A stretch of DNA of 49,953 bases from Methylomonas rosea (GTDB taxonomy: Bacteria > Pseudomonadota > Gammaproteobacteria > Methylococcales > Methylomonadaceae), in NCBI RefSeq assembly GCF_024505055.1, contig NZ_JANIBL010000035.1:1-49953 (forward strand), in the 5' to 3' direction. Under the pieces are notes generated by a model. That model saw only the letters and a program-made list of their open reading frames with translations, was not told the DNA's origin and searched no databases. The first letter of the stretch is position 1. Every line of letters starts with the position of its first letter. The translations under genes were made by a program, and so were the position numbers. Shown piece after piece: positions 25,901 to 32,957 of the stretch.

Positions 25901-26298
25901 GGAATTCCTACCTTATTATTTAATTATCTGAAAGATGCCTTAATCGGCCTCTGGGATCAATACCACCAGATGCATTACTAGGCGATTTCAATATAAGGCG
26001 GAATCTAATATTTATCAGTGACAAAGTCACATACAAGTAAAAATATTATTTCCTGGTAAGATTACTTCAGTTTGCTATTACAATTGAGTGTTTACTTTCT
26101 GTAAAAAATGATCGTAGGCCGGGTAGAGCAACGCGAAACCCAGCAAGTACTTTGAAATAATAGAATTTCTTTACGTTCCCACGGTTATTTGAAGTATAAA
26201 ACTTATCAGCTGACATGCCGGGTTTCATTGTTATTCAACGCAGCCTACGCAATTATCGGGAGTTTTAAATTTGTAGCCAGAACTGCTGAGAGTCAGTA
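25901..26298. other. Intergenic region with a dispersed repeat
   Basis: About 400 bases between the small membrane protein and the halogenase-like gene stop. The first half should contain the promoter of the small gene. The second half is largely the inverted-repeat element listed at 26113-26249. No other gene seen. Confidence 0.5.
26113..26249. repeat. Dispersed fold-back repeat, copy 1
   Basis: The ends CGTAGGC and GCCTACG are perfect inverted copies. Inside them, TAGGCCGGGTAGAGCAACGC at the left is mirrored imperfectly by a right arm reading GTAGGCTGCGTTGAATAACA on the other strand, both running into GAAACCC. A second copy lies at 31891-32007. It looks like a non-coding MITE-type or REP-type family. 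Confidence 0.65.
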
Positions 26299-27579
26299 TT
26301 ACGAAATCAAATAAGTCGAATCAGGCTCATCCGCCGCTTCCAGTATCTGCTGCATGCTGACTTTATCGTAGCCACCGGAGAGCAGGACGATAAACCGTTC
26401 CCGCAGCATGGGGCTTTGGCGGGAGCGGAGGATGATGTTGTTGGCGTCTTTTTGTTCCAGGATCCGGTACCAGTTGTAAATCATCTGGAATATCCGCCCC
26501 ATCGGTTCGCGGATGCGGGCTTCGTATAGACTGAAGCGCGCGGCACTAAAATCGTCGCCGTTGGCAAAACCGTCGAGCACCGCATCAGCGGCGTAAACGC
26601 CGCTGCGCATTGCCAGCGTAACGCCGGCGGAGAAGACCGGATCGACAAACATCGAGGCATCGCCGACCAGCAAAAAGCCGTCGCCGTGAAAGCGTTCGTT
26701 CATATAGCCAATGGACGATATGGTTTTGATGTCCATGGCTTGCTCCGCGCCTACCAGCCATTCGCGCACGCACTCGCAGCTTTGAATGGCTGTCTCGAAG
26801 CGTTGTTGCGGTGAATCGCCGAGGCTCTTCGCGAAGCGGGTGTCCAACACCGCACCGACGCTGGTGATATTGTCTCGTAACGGAATGTACCAAACCCAGC
26901 CGCCGTCGATGGTGTGGATGTCGGTGGTCACCGAGCCGTCCATCACCTCGCCAAAATTGATAAACCCGTGCGGGTCGCGGCGAAAGCCGCCTTTGAAATG
27001 GGCGAAATGGGCAATTTTGTTCAGTTCGGGCAAAGGCCGCCGCCAGTTTAATTTGCGGGCGATTAGCGACTCGCGCCCGGAGGCGTCGATGACCACTGAC
27101 GCATGAATCGGCGCAGGGTCAGCGCCATTCTTGCCGGCGCTGACGCCAATTGCCCGTTCGCCGTCGAATAACACGTCGGCCACCGACCATTCCCGCCGCA
27201 CCTCCACACCGCATTCGGCCGCATGCTCCAGCAAAATTTCATCGAAGCGGGCGCGTTCCACGTGATAGGTATAGGGTCTTTCGAAATAACCTGGATATTC
27301 CGCCGTCAGCAGCAACACATCCGGTTTTTGATTAAACATGCCAAAGTTTGCGCCTTGCTTGACCGTAAAGCCTTCGGCTTCGATTTTTTCGGTGACGCCC
27401 AATCGCCGCCAGATTTCCCAGCAAGCCGGCAATAAAGATTCGCCGATTTGAAAGCGCGGAAAGCGCGAGCGTTCGAACAGCACTACGCGTTTGCCCGCTC
27501 TGGCCAACATGATCGCCGCGCTGGTGCCAGCCGGGCCGCCACCGATGACGGCGGCATCGAAGCATTCAGAGTGCGACAT
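26299..27579 (-). CDS. FAD-dependent halogenase-like oxidoreductase
   Basis: 426 residues. N-terminal FAD-binding GGGPAG (13-18) in AAVIGGGPAGTSAAIMLARA, then FQIGESLLPACWEIWRRLG, typical of the flavin-dependent halogenase / geranylgeranyl-reductase group. Two halogenase features are visible: Lys74 in GFTVKQGANFGMF at the position of the catalytic lysine of CndH-like enzymes, and WVWYIP (near residue 215), which satisfies the WxWxIP motif. GDASMFVDPVFSAGVTLAM is the second FAD motif. Such enzymes halogenate aromatic or carrier-bound substrates, but relatives with the same motifs may be simple oxidoreductases. It is divergent from the antiporter gene. Confidence 0.85.
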   Translation of the reverse strand: MSHSECFDAAVIGGGPAGTSAAIMLARAGKRVVLFERSRFPRFQIGESLLPACWEIWRRLGVTEKIEAEGFTVKQGANFGMFNQKPDVLLLTAEYPGYFERPYTYHVERARFDEILLEHAAECGVEVRREWSVADVLFDGERAIGVSAGKNGADPAPIHASVVIDASGRESLIARKLNWRRPLPELNKIAHFAHFKGGFRRDPHGFINFGEVMDGSVTTDIHTIDGGWVWYIPLRDNITSVGAVLDTRFAKSLGDSPQQRFETAIQSCECVREWLVGAEQAMDIKTISSIGYMNERFHGDGFLLVGDASMFVDPVFSAGVTLAMRSGVYAADAVLDGFANGDDFSAARFSLYEARIREPMGRIFQMIYNWYRILEQKDANNIILRSRQSPMLRERFIVLLSGGYDKVSMQQILEAADEPDSTYLIS

Positions 27580-27700
27580 GCGGTTTCACCTGTAATAAAG
27601 AAAACGGGATTAGTTTCATCGTGGATTTCATGCATCGGTTGACGGACGGTAATTTTGCAATAATACCCGCCTAACGCGACTGACTCCAAACGATTGGCCG

Positions 27701-28900
27701 ATGAACACCACTGAAATATTTCTGATTGCCCTAACCATCATCTACAGCCTGCCGTATCTGATTTGGCGAATCGGCAGAACCGATTATTTCGCGCCCTTGG
27801 TGGTGGTGCAGATCATTACCGGGATTTTGCTGGGGCCGGGCATTTTGGGCGCGGCATTTCCTGACTGTTACGCCTTTGTGTTTAACAAACAGGTGATACA
27901 AGCGCTGAACGGCATTGCTTGGTGGTCTGTGATGTTGTTTGTCTGGGTGGCGGGTATTGAATTGGATCTACGCCAAGCCTGGCAGCACCGGCTGGAAACC
28001 AGTATTACCGCAGGTTTGGCGCTAAGTATGCCTTTGGGGTTGGGTTGCCTTGCCGCGTTGGGAATGCTGATGTTCGAGGGCTGGATGGGTGCCAAGGCCA
28101 TGCCCTGGCAATTTGTGCTGGGGATAGGCATGTCCTGCGCGGTAACGGCGCTGCCGATTTTGATTTTATTGATGGAAAAACTGGAAGTTCTGCGGCAGCC
28201 TATTGGCCAACGCATCTTGCGTTACGCCAGCATGGACGATATTGCGATTTGGGCGGTGCTGGCCTTGATCCTATTGGATTGGGAGCGGGTCGGCCGGCAG
28301 GGCGCTTTTCTGTTGGGTTTTGCGATTAGCGCGTACGGGATTCGGAAATTAATGGCCTGGCTGCCGGAGCGTGACCGTTGGTATGTCGGCATTATCGCAT
28401 TGGCCGCCACCGGTTTTACTGCCGATTGGGCCGGGTTGCATTTCATGGTAGGGGCGTTTTTGGCCGGTGCGATCTTGGATGGTTGCTGGTTTAATCAAAC
28501 CCAGATGGACTTGTTGCGCCACCACCTGTTGCTGACGGTGATGCCGGTGTATTTCATCAGTGCCGGCTTAAAAACCAATTGGGCGATGGGCGGCGCGGCG
28601 GTGCTGATTGTCGCCGGGCTATTGTTATTGGTCTCGGTGTTTGGAAAGTTGCTGGGTATCCATCTGGCCGGAAAAATTCTGAAATGGCAGCGCGGCGAGG
28701 CGTCGTTAATCGGTTGGTTGCTGCAAACCAAAGCCTTGATCATGATTATCTTTGCCAATGTCTTGCTGGATAAAGAAATCATTAGCAGCGAAACCTTCAC
28801 AGCGCTGTTGTTGATGGCCGTGCTTAGTACCATGCTGACTGTGCCGGTGGTGTCGCCGAAGTTGGCGCGGATGAAGTCGATTGTCTTCCGGTCCAAATAA
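27701..28900 (+). CDS. Cation:proton antiporter (CPA2 family)
   Basis: 399 residues, about 12 predicted membrane helices and no RCK/TrkA-N domain, so shorter than KefB/KefC. Visible CPA2 features: VQIITGILLGPGILGAAFP near the N-terminus, AGIELDLRQAW (~87-97), MSCAVTALPILILLMEKLEV (~147-166), and SMDDIAIWAVLALILLDWE with the paired acidic residues of the ion site. It exchanges Na+ or K+ for H+ across the inner membrane. It begins 122 bases from the divergent halogenase-like gene; the CrtI-like gene beyond it converges. Confidence 0.88.
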   Translation: MNTTEIFLIALTIIYSLPYLIWRIGRTDYFAPLVVVQIITGILLGPGILGAAFPDCYAFVFNKQVIQALNGIAWWSVMLFVWVAGIELDLRQAWQHRLETSITAGLALSMPLGLGCLAALGMLMFEGWMGAKAMPWQFVLGIGMSCAVTALPILILLMEKLEVLRQPIGQRILRYASMDDIAIWAVLALILLDWERVGRQGAFLLGFAISAYGIRKLMAWLPERDRWYVGIIALAATGFTADWAGLHFMVGAFLAGAILDGCWFNQTQMDLLRHHLLLTVMPVYFISAGLKTNWAMGGAAVLIVAGLLLLVSVFGKLLGIHLAGKILKWQRGEASLIGWLLQTKALIMIIFANVLLDKEIISSETFTALLLMAVLSTMLTVPVVSPKLARMKSIVFRSK

Positions 28901-28925
28901 TGGCTGAAAACGGCAGTCGTAAAAG

Positions 28926-28960
28926 CCCCTCTCCTCGCGGGAGAGGGTTGGGGTGAGGGG
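28926..28960. repeat. Hairpin-forming dispersed repeat between convergent genes
   Basis: CCCTCTCC (28927-28934) pairs with GGAGAGGG (28940-28947), followed by TTGGGGTGAGGGG. This is a very common intergenic repeat type in proteobacterial genomes and sits between convergent genes, where it could help end transcription. Confidence 0.6.
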
Positions 28961-29047
28961 TATCAATAACTATTGTTTTATATGTCCTAATCCTAAGCCC
29001 CTTCAATGTGCCCGGCGAGAAGGTGGGCTTTAATTTTTTAAGACCAC

Positions 29048-30601
29048 TTAATCGTCCAACCCTAAAATCTTCCAAAAATCCTCTTGCTTGGCGATACCCA
29101 GTACCGCTTGCGCGGCGAGTAAGGCGGAGACACTCACGCCAGCCACGCCACCGCCTGGTCGGGTCCAATGGCCGGTGTGAAACAAGCCGGGCAGGGCGCC
29201 GACCACACTGGGCCGATTCGGGCCGATTTGATCCGGACTGGGTGCAAAACCATAGGCTGCGCCATGGCGGTTAAGGGTGTAGCGTTCCATGGTACGCGGC
29301 GAACCGGACTCTACCATCAACAAATGGTCGGTTAGACCGGGAAAATACTGCTCGGCTTTTTCCAGCAAGCGTTGCTGAAAGCCGCTCTTGGCTATGCGCC
29401 AGGATTCACCCACGTCAAACGGACACAGCGTGGTCAGCATCATGATGCTTTGTCCTGGCGGCGCCAGTGAGGGATCGGCGAAAGAAGGTAGGGTTGCAGA
29501 AAACCAGTTGCTCTGGCCGGTTTGGCTGAGCGTATAACTGGCTTCGTGGTCGAACGATTCGTAGAAAAAGCCTTCATGAGCATGGTCTTGCTCAGAGAGA
29601 GGCAGGTCGGTCGCAATATAGCTGGCGAAGATCGACAAAGACGGCGACAGCTTTGCCAAGCCTTCGCAATAGCCGTTCGGCAAATGCTCCAGGCCGATTA
29701 ACAACTCGGCGGTGTGCTGGATGTCGATATTGGACACCACTGTTGCTGTTCGAATCACCTGGCCGTTTTCCAAGACGACGCCACTGGCTTTGCCTTGCTC
29801 GACTAAAATGCGCCGCACGCTGGCATTTAGCAAGACTTCGCCGCCTTGATTTTCGATAGCGGCGGCCAGTTGATTGGCGAAAATCTGGAAACTGCCGCGA
29901 CAATAATAACCGCCTTCGTAGGTGTAACCGGCCATCATCGAGGCCCAATACAAAAACGACAGTTGCGACGGCGGCAGCCCCAAGTAAGGCCAGAGCATCG
30001 CGCAAGCGCTTTTCAGGCTGGCATCGACCAAAAATTCGTCCAGCGCCTCGGCCAACGTGGTGCGGCGATAGCGGAACAAATTGCCCAGCATCTGCATGGG
30101 TGAAACCCGCGTTACCTTGCTTTGGGACAACACTTCCTCGGCCAGCATCGCTTCTTCCGCCAATACTTTGCAAAGCCGGATCAGCGCCAGCAAGCGGTCT
30201 TTTTCTTGCGGAAAACGTTCGCTCAAGCCTTCCACAAACGCCGCCTCGCCGGCCCGCAAAGGAATTTCAAAATCAGGAAACACCGCGCGGGCATAAGCTG
30301 GAACTGAAATGAAAAGCGCCTCCAGATCGATGCCCACCGCCCGGCAGATTTTATTAATGGTGCTGCCGTTGCCGTAACCTTCTGGGCTGCAACCGCTGAC
30401 TAGATGCACGCCGGAGTCGAAATGGAAATTGCGCCGCTTAAAGCCGTGAGCATAACCGCCCGGCCTGTCGTGCCTTTCCACCAGCAACACCGACTTGCCG
30501 GTTTTCGCCAGCAATGCGGCGGTACTGAGCCCTCCAATGCCTGCGCCAATGACGACGACGTCGTAAACTTCTTTTTCCGATTCCGTATGAACGCCGCGCA
30601 T
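29048..30601 (-). CDS. CrtI/retinol-saturase-like FAD oxidoreductase
   Basis: 517 residues. N-terminal dinucleotide fold VVVIGAGIGGLSTAALLAKT (GxGxxG at ~19-24), then VERHDRPGGYAHGFKRRNFH and the FDSGVH segment characteristic of phytoene-desaturase-like and all-trans-retinol 13,14-reductase-like proteins. The C-terminal GLFHTGHWTRPGGGVAGVSV (~480-500) is the family's second FAD motif. The substrate is likely a polyene or isoprenoid (carotenoid or related lipid), to be desaturated, isomerised or saturated. No other carotenoid genes are adjacent, so a pathway cannot be assigned. It converges on the antiporter gene. Confidence 0.88.
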   Translation of the reverse strand: MRGVHTESEKEVYDVVVIGAGIGGLSTAALLAKTGKSVLLVERHDRPGGYAHGFKRRNFHFDSGVHLVSGCSPEGYGNGSTINKICRAVGIDLEALFISVPAYARAVFPDFEIPLRAGEAAFVEGLSERFPQEKDRLLALIRLCKVLAEEAMLAEEVLSQSKVTRVSPMQMLGNLFRYRRTTLAEALDEFLVDASLKSACAMLWPYLGLPPSQLSFLYWASMMAGYTYEGGYYCRGSFQIFANQLAAAIENQGGEVLLNASVRRILVEQGKASGVVLENGQVIRTATVVSNIDIQHTAELLIGLEHLPNGYCEGLAKLSPSLSIFASYIATDLPLSEQDHAHEGFFYESFDHEASYTLSQTGQSNWFSATLPSFADPSLAPPGQSIMMLTTLCPFDVGESWRIAKSGFQQRLLEKAEQYFPGLTDHLLMVESGSPRTMERYTLNRHGAAYGFAPSPDQIGPNRPSVVGALPGLFHTGHWTRPGGGVAGVSVSALLAAQAVLGIAKQEDFWKILGLDD

Positions 30602-30824
30602 TGAGTGTCTTCTATGAGGATAAATAGCGGGCTAGCTTAGGAACAAACTTAACGGAAAACAAGTGCTTGGTTTTTATCTTGAAAAAATAGAGAATGTGCA
30701 AGTTTAGATAACGGCAAAAAGTGAGATTGTACAAACCTGATATTCAATTCATCAGGGTGATGCGATATTGATAATTATCGACTGAAGGATGAAGTATTAA
30801 AAATTTGGCTAACTCGTCAGGAAT

Positions 30825-30855
30825 CCTAGTTCCCACACGTTAAGTGAGAACTAGG
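30825..30855. repeat. Stem-loop downstream of PadR operon
   Basis: CCTAGTTCCCAC (30825-30836) pairs with GTGAGAACTAGG (30844-30855), 11 of 12 positions, loop of 7. It lies just past the stop of the permease-prefix gene on the minus strand and may stabilise or end that transcript. There is no T-run. It is reminiscent of the hairpin at 32886-32919. Confidence 0.5.
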
Positions 30856-30870
30856 AGAAGACGGCATATA

Positions 30871-31344
30871 TTACTTTCCAACAGAAAGCTTAGTAATTAT
30901 TCCGTTGTATAGCAGCTTTGTTAATTTTAGAATACCAGCAGAGATAAAAGGCCAAATTGATATGATTAATTGCCACCAGTAGAAAAATTGAGCCTTTTTA
31001 AGGCCGAACTTTTTATAGACTTCGCGATAATCTTCTTCTAAATCACCTAAAATCGCATTTCTATTGGCTTTTGGAATAAACAGATACAATATGTATTCGG
31101 CAATTTTTGGCGGCTTCGCGAAACTCTCACTGTTTTTGCGAAAAACCACTAAATTTAACAATAGATACAACTTTTGAAGTTGCATACGGTTTTTGACTCT
31201 TAATGCCTCAAGCTCTATACGTTGTTTATTTAAACGATAAACCAATTCATCATTGGTTTCTTCTATAAAAACGGCAAGCGACTCAAGCTTACCTATTTGA
31301 TTTACTTCATACTTTTTGTTGCATTTTTCAACTTTATTAAACAT
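30871..31344 (-). CDS. Permease prefix domain 2-like protein lacking a permease
   Basis: 157 residues. After a charged, probably helical N-terminal ~55 residues and a hydrophobic patch (LYLLLNLVVF), residues ~80-135 read AEYILYLFIPKANRNAILGD, then LEEDYREVYKKFG and AQFFYWWQLIISIWPF. This GDLEE-Y/F-R plus WYW-Q pattern is that of permease prefix domain 2, normally fused in front of ABC-type MacB/FtsX-like permeases. Here the protein stops after one more helix. It starts 1 base after the PadR stop, so it is translationally coupled to the regulator. Function unknown; possibly a membrane partner or signal component of PadR. Confidence 0.75.
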   Translation of the reverse strand: MFNKVEKCNKKYEVNQIGKLESLAVFIEETNDELVYRLNKQRIELEALRVKNRMQLQKLYLLLNLVVFRKNSESFAKPPKIAEYILYLFIPKANRNAILGDLEEDYREVYKKFGLKKAQFFYWWQLIISIWPFISAGILKLTKLLYNGIITKLSVGK

Positions 31345-31345
31345 A

Positions 31346-31687
31346 TCAAATTGCGATTGGATTGACGTTAGCCATTAAAGAAATCTCACGAAGAGATTGA
31401 TTTAAGGAGTTATGTCCCAACGCTGAAACTTGAAAATACTTTTTTGCTCGCCCGCCGCGATCATCGGTCGCTTCCCCTTCTCTAGATTTAATTAGACCTT
31501 TTGTTTCTAGCCTATCTAAAGTCGTATATAAAGCACCAACAGAGACGTCCTTACCAATTTTTTCCTTTATATCCTGGCGTATCTCAACCCCATAACTGTT
31601 GTTACGATTGTTAAGGATTGCAAGTAAAATAAATCTTTCAAGATCACCCATTGAAACGGTCTTAGACTCTTTTTCAGTAGTTTTCAT
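31346..31687 (-). CDS. PadR-family transcriptional regulator
   Basis: 113 residues. Winged-helix PadR domain over ~10-100: MGDLERFILLAILNNRNNSYGV, in pieces typical of PadR, then VSVGALYTTLDRLETKGLIK for the recognition helix and wing, and EATDDRGGRAKKYFQVSALG. The short length without the C-terminal dimer arm places it in the small PadR subgroup (s2-like). It probably represses its own operon through the palindrome at 31822-31844. Its only partner is the permease-prefix protein behind it. Confidence 0.92.
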   Translation of the reverse strand: MKTTEKESKTVSMGDLERFILLAILNNRNNSYGVEIRQDIKEKIGKDVSVGALYTTLDRLETKGLIKSREGEATDDRGGRAKKYFQVSALGHNSLNQSLREISLMANVNPIAI

Positions 31688-31770
31688 TTTTATTGCTAGT
31701 TGGTTTATTAGATCATGTGGGTTTCTTCAGTTAGTTGAATTTATTTATATGACTAATTTTGTTTTCTTCA

Positions 31771-31798
31771 TTGAGTTTTGAGTTTTGAGTTTTGAGTT
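31771..31798. repeat. Four perfect tandem copies of TTGAGTT
   Basis: TTGAGTT repeats without interruption at 31771, 31778, 31785 and 31792. On the PadR transcript it falls in the 5' leader between promoter and start codon. Copy number may vary by slippage. Confidence 0.8.
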
Positions 31799-31817
31799 AT
31801 GCTTGTCTGACAGTTGG

Positions 31818-31846
31818 ATACTACATTGTAGAGTCTACAATGTAAA
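31818..31846 (-). promoter_or_regulatory. PadR operon promoter with embedded 23-bp palindrome
   Basis: On the minus strand TTTACA (31846-31841) and TAGTAT (31823-31818) are separated by exactly 17 bases and form a -35/-10 pair. The spacer and edges are a perfect palindrome at 31822-31844: half-site TACATTGTAGA, one central G, then the mirror half. A repressor bound here would block RNA polymerase; PadR is the obvious candidate. The predicted leader is ~120 bases. Confidence 0.7.
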
Positions 31847-31890
31847 GCTGTTTTTTGGAATAAATTATGTTGAGAGCGCTACGTTAAGGT

Positions 31891-32007
31891 CATAGGCCGG
31901 GTAGAGCAAAGCGAAACTCAGCGAAAGCCTACGTTAAAACAAGCCTTCGTAGACCTTAAATGATCAGGTTCGAAGCAGGGTTTCATTATCATTCAACCCA
32001 GCCAGTA
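31891..32007. repeat. Dispersed fold-back repeat, copy 2
   Basis: The left end TAGGCCGGGTAGAGCAAAGC matches copy 1 (26113-26249) with one change, and the right end GGGTTTCATTATCATTCAAC matches the right arm of copy 1 with few changes. The middle is unrelated, so only the arms are conserved. Confidence 0.65.
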
Positions 32008-32067
32008 TATTGAACACATCGCCTTTTTATCCGCATCCTGACTGGACGCTGGAGCTTCCAAGGCAAG

Positions 32068-32093
32068 GGCTCCCAAGACGGAGATTGGGAGCC
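32068..32093. repeat. Short hairpin near the toxin gene end
   Basis: GGCTCCCAA (32068-32076) pairs perfectly with TTGGGAGCC (32085-32093), loop of 8. It lies ~45 bases past the toxin stop and could end the mazEF transcript. It is similar in sequence to the hairpin on the other side of mazEF (32886-32919). Confidence 0.55.
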
Positions 32094-32139
32094 AGAGCAC
32101 GCCCGCATTTAGCTCGGCTCGACCATGCTCATCGGTAGA

Positions 32140-32529
32140 TCACCCCACTCCAATCTGAATAATCTGATTCAACCGCTCGCAAACCTGTGCGAACAAATTG
32201 TCCGGCAAGGACTTGAGCGGATGGGGTTTGGCTTTGCGCAAGCGCCAGTCGAAGGATTTGGGTTGATGGCAGAGCACATAGCTGGTTTGTTCGGCTTTGC
32301 GGCCGCCGGCTTTACCGACGGCGACTGCAAACGGATTGTCGGCGTTATAGGCGGCGGTTGTCATTGGCAGGCCGATCACCAGCGAGGTTTTTTCGTTGAA
32401 GATGCGTGGCGAAAGCACTAAAAATGGATGGATGTCGCGCATTTCCTGACCGACTTGCGGATTGCAATCAATCCAGATGATGTCTTGCCTTTCTGGTACC
32501 CAAGCCGCTGTTTGCTTGTGGCTTACCAA
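32140..32529 (-). CDS. MazF/PemK-like toxin, putative mRNA interferase
   Basis: 129 residues from a TTG start at 32529, overlapping the antitoxin end by 7 bases, the usual coupled arrangement. No ATG exists near the expected N-terminus. The MazF fold signature is present: WVPERQDIIWIDCNPQVGQE (10-29), then MRDIHPFLVLSP with Arg31 at the place of the catalytic Arg, and VIGLPMTTAA (~51-60) with the Thr strand. PERQD replaces the usual PxRGD. MazF enzymes cut mRNA at short sequences when the antitoxin is lost. Confidence 0.87.
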   Translation of the reverse strand: MVSHKQTAAWVPERQDIIWIDCNPQVGQEMRDIHPFLVLSPRIFNEKTSLVIGLPMTTAAYNADNPFAVAVGKAGGRKAEQTSYVLCHQPKSFDWRLRKAKPHPLKSLPDNLFAQVCERLNQIIQIGVG

Positions 32530-32777
32530 CGTTCGGCACCGATTTCTTCCGCAGTTGCCGTTGCTTCGCCACCATGCCGCTCGGGATCGAAACGGGCCAA
32601 ACGTTGTTCCAGCGTTAAAACTTCGTCGGCTAACGGGGTGATAATCACCTTGTCGTCTTCAACGGACACCCGTACTCGTTGATGGTTGTGCAAATGGGCT
32701 GCTTTGGCAATCGCTGCCGGCAGGCGAACGCCCAGGTTATTACCCCATTGTTTGATGTCGAGTATGGCTTCGGTCAT
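32523..32777 (-). CDS. MazE-like antitoxin (AbrB/SpoVT fold)
   Basis: 84 residues. The N-terminal half is a swapped-hairpin DNA-binding domain (IKQWGNNLGVRLPAAIAKAA, then VRVSVEDDKVIITPL). The C-terminal half (LEQRLARFDPERHGGE) is acidic and helical and would wrap the toxin. GGAG lies 6 bases before the ATG. With the toxin it should bind the palindrome at 32791-32814 and autoregulate. Confidence 0.92.
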   Translation of the reverse strand: MTEAILDIKQWGNNLGVRLPAAIAKAAHLHNHQRVRVSVEDDKVIITPLADEVLTLEQRLARFDPERHGGEATATAEEIGAERW

Positions 32778-32790
32778 GATGATCTCCGGG

Positions 32791-32833
32791 ATGTTTAAAC
32801 TCGAGTATAAACATGATTTTATATATGGGTCAA
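32791..32833 (-). promoter_or_regulatory. mazEF promoter with overlapping palindromic operator
   Basis: On the minus strand TTGACC (32833-32828), an 18-base spacer and TATACT (32809-32804) make a promoter. A 24-bp near-palindrome (32791-32814; left half ATGTTTAAACTC, mirrored with one mismatched pair) covers the -10 box, as expected for antitoxin autoregulation. Confidence 0.65.
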
Positions 32834-32885
32834 TTTATTGAATTTTACTGTGACCTCAGAACCAGTAAAACGTGCGCGTCGAGTT

Positions 32886-32919
32886 CCCTGGTTCCCAAAC
32901 TCCGGTTTGGGAACCAGGG
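32886..32919. repeat. Perfect 15-bp stem hairpin
   Basis: CCCTGGTTCCCAAAC (32886-32900) and its exact inverted copy (32905-32919) enclose a 4-base loop (TCCG). It sits between the DUF2130 gene end and the mazEF promoter and could terminate the DUF2130 transcript, although no T-run follows. Confidence 0.75.
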
Positions 32920-32957
32920 CGACCAGAGCGATCAGTCTGGAGTAGACAAACATTCGA

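Larger units (their letters stand above)
31688..32139. other. Intergenic region with PadR promoter, operator and repeats
   Basis: About 450 bases between the PadR start and the toxin stop. It contains four tandem TTGAGTT units, the palindromic operator and promoter of the PadR operon, dispersed repeat copy 2 and a short hairpin (32068-32093), each listed separately. No gene seen. Confidence 0.6.

Noticed and set aside
28926..28960. Hairpin repeat as a CRISPR-type unit
   Set aside because: Single occurrence with no spacer-repeat array; it matches a common intergenic repeat type.
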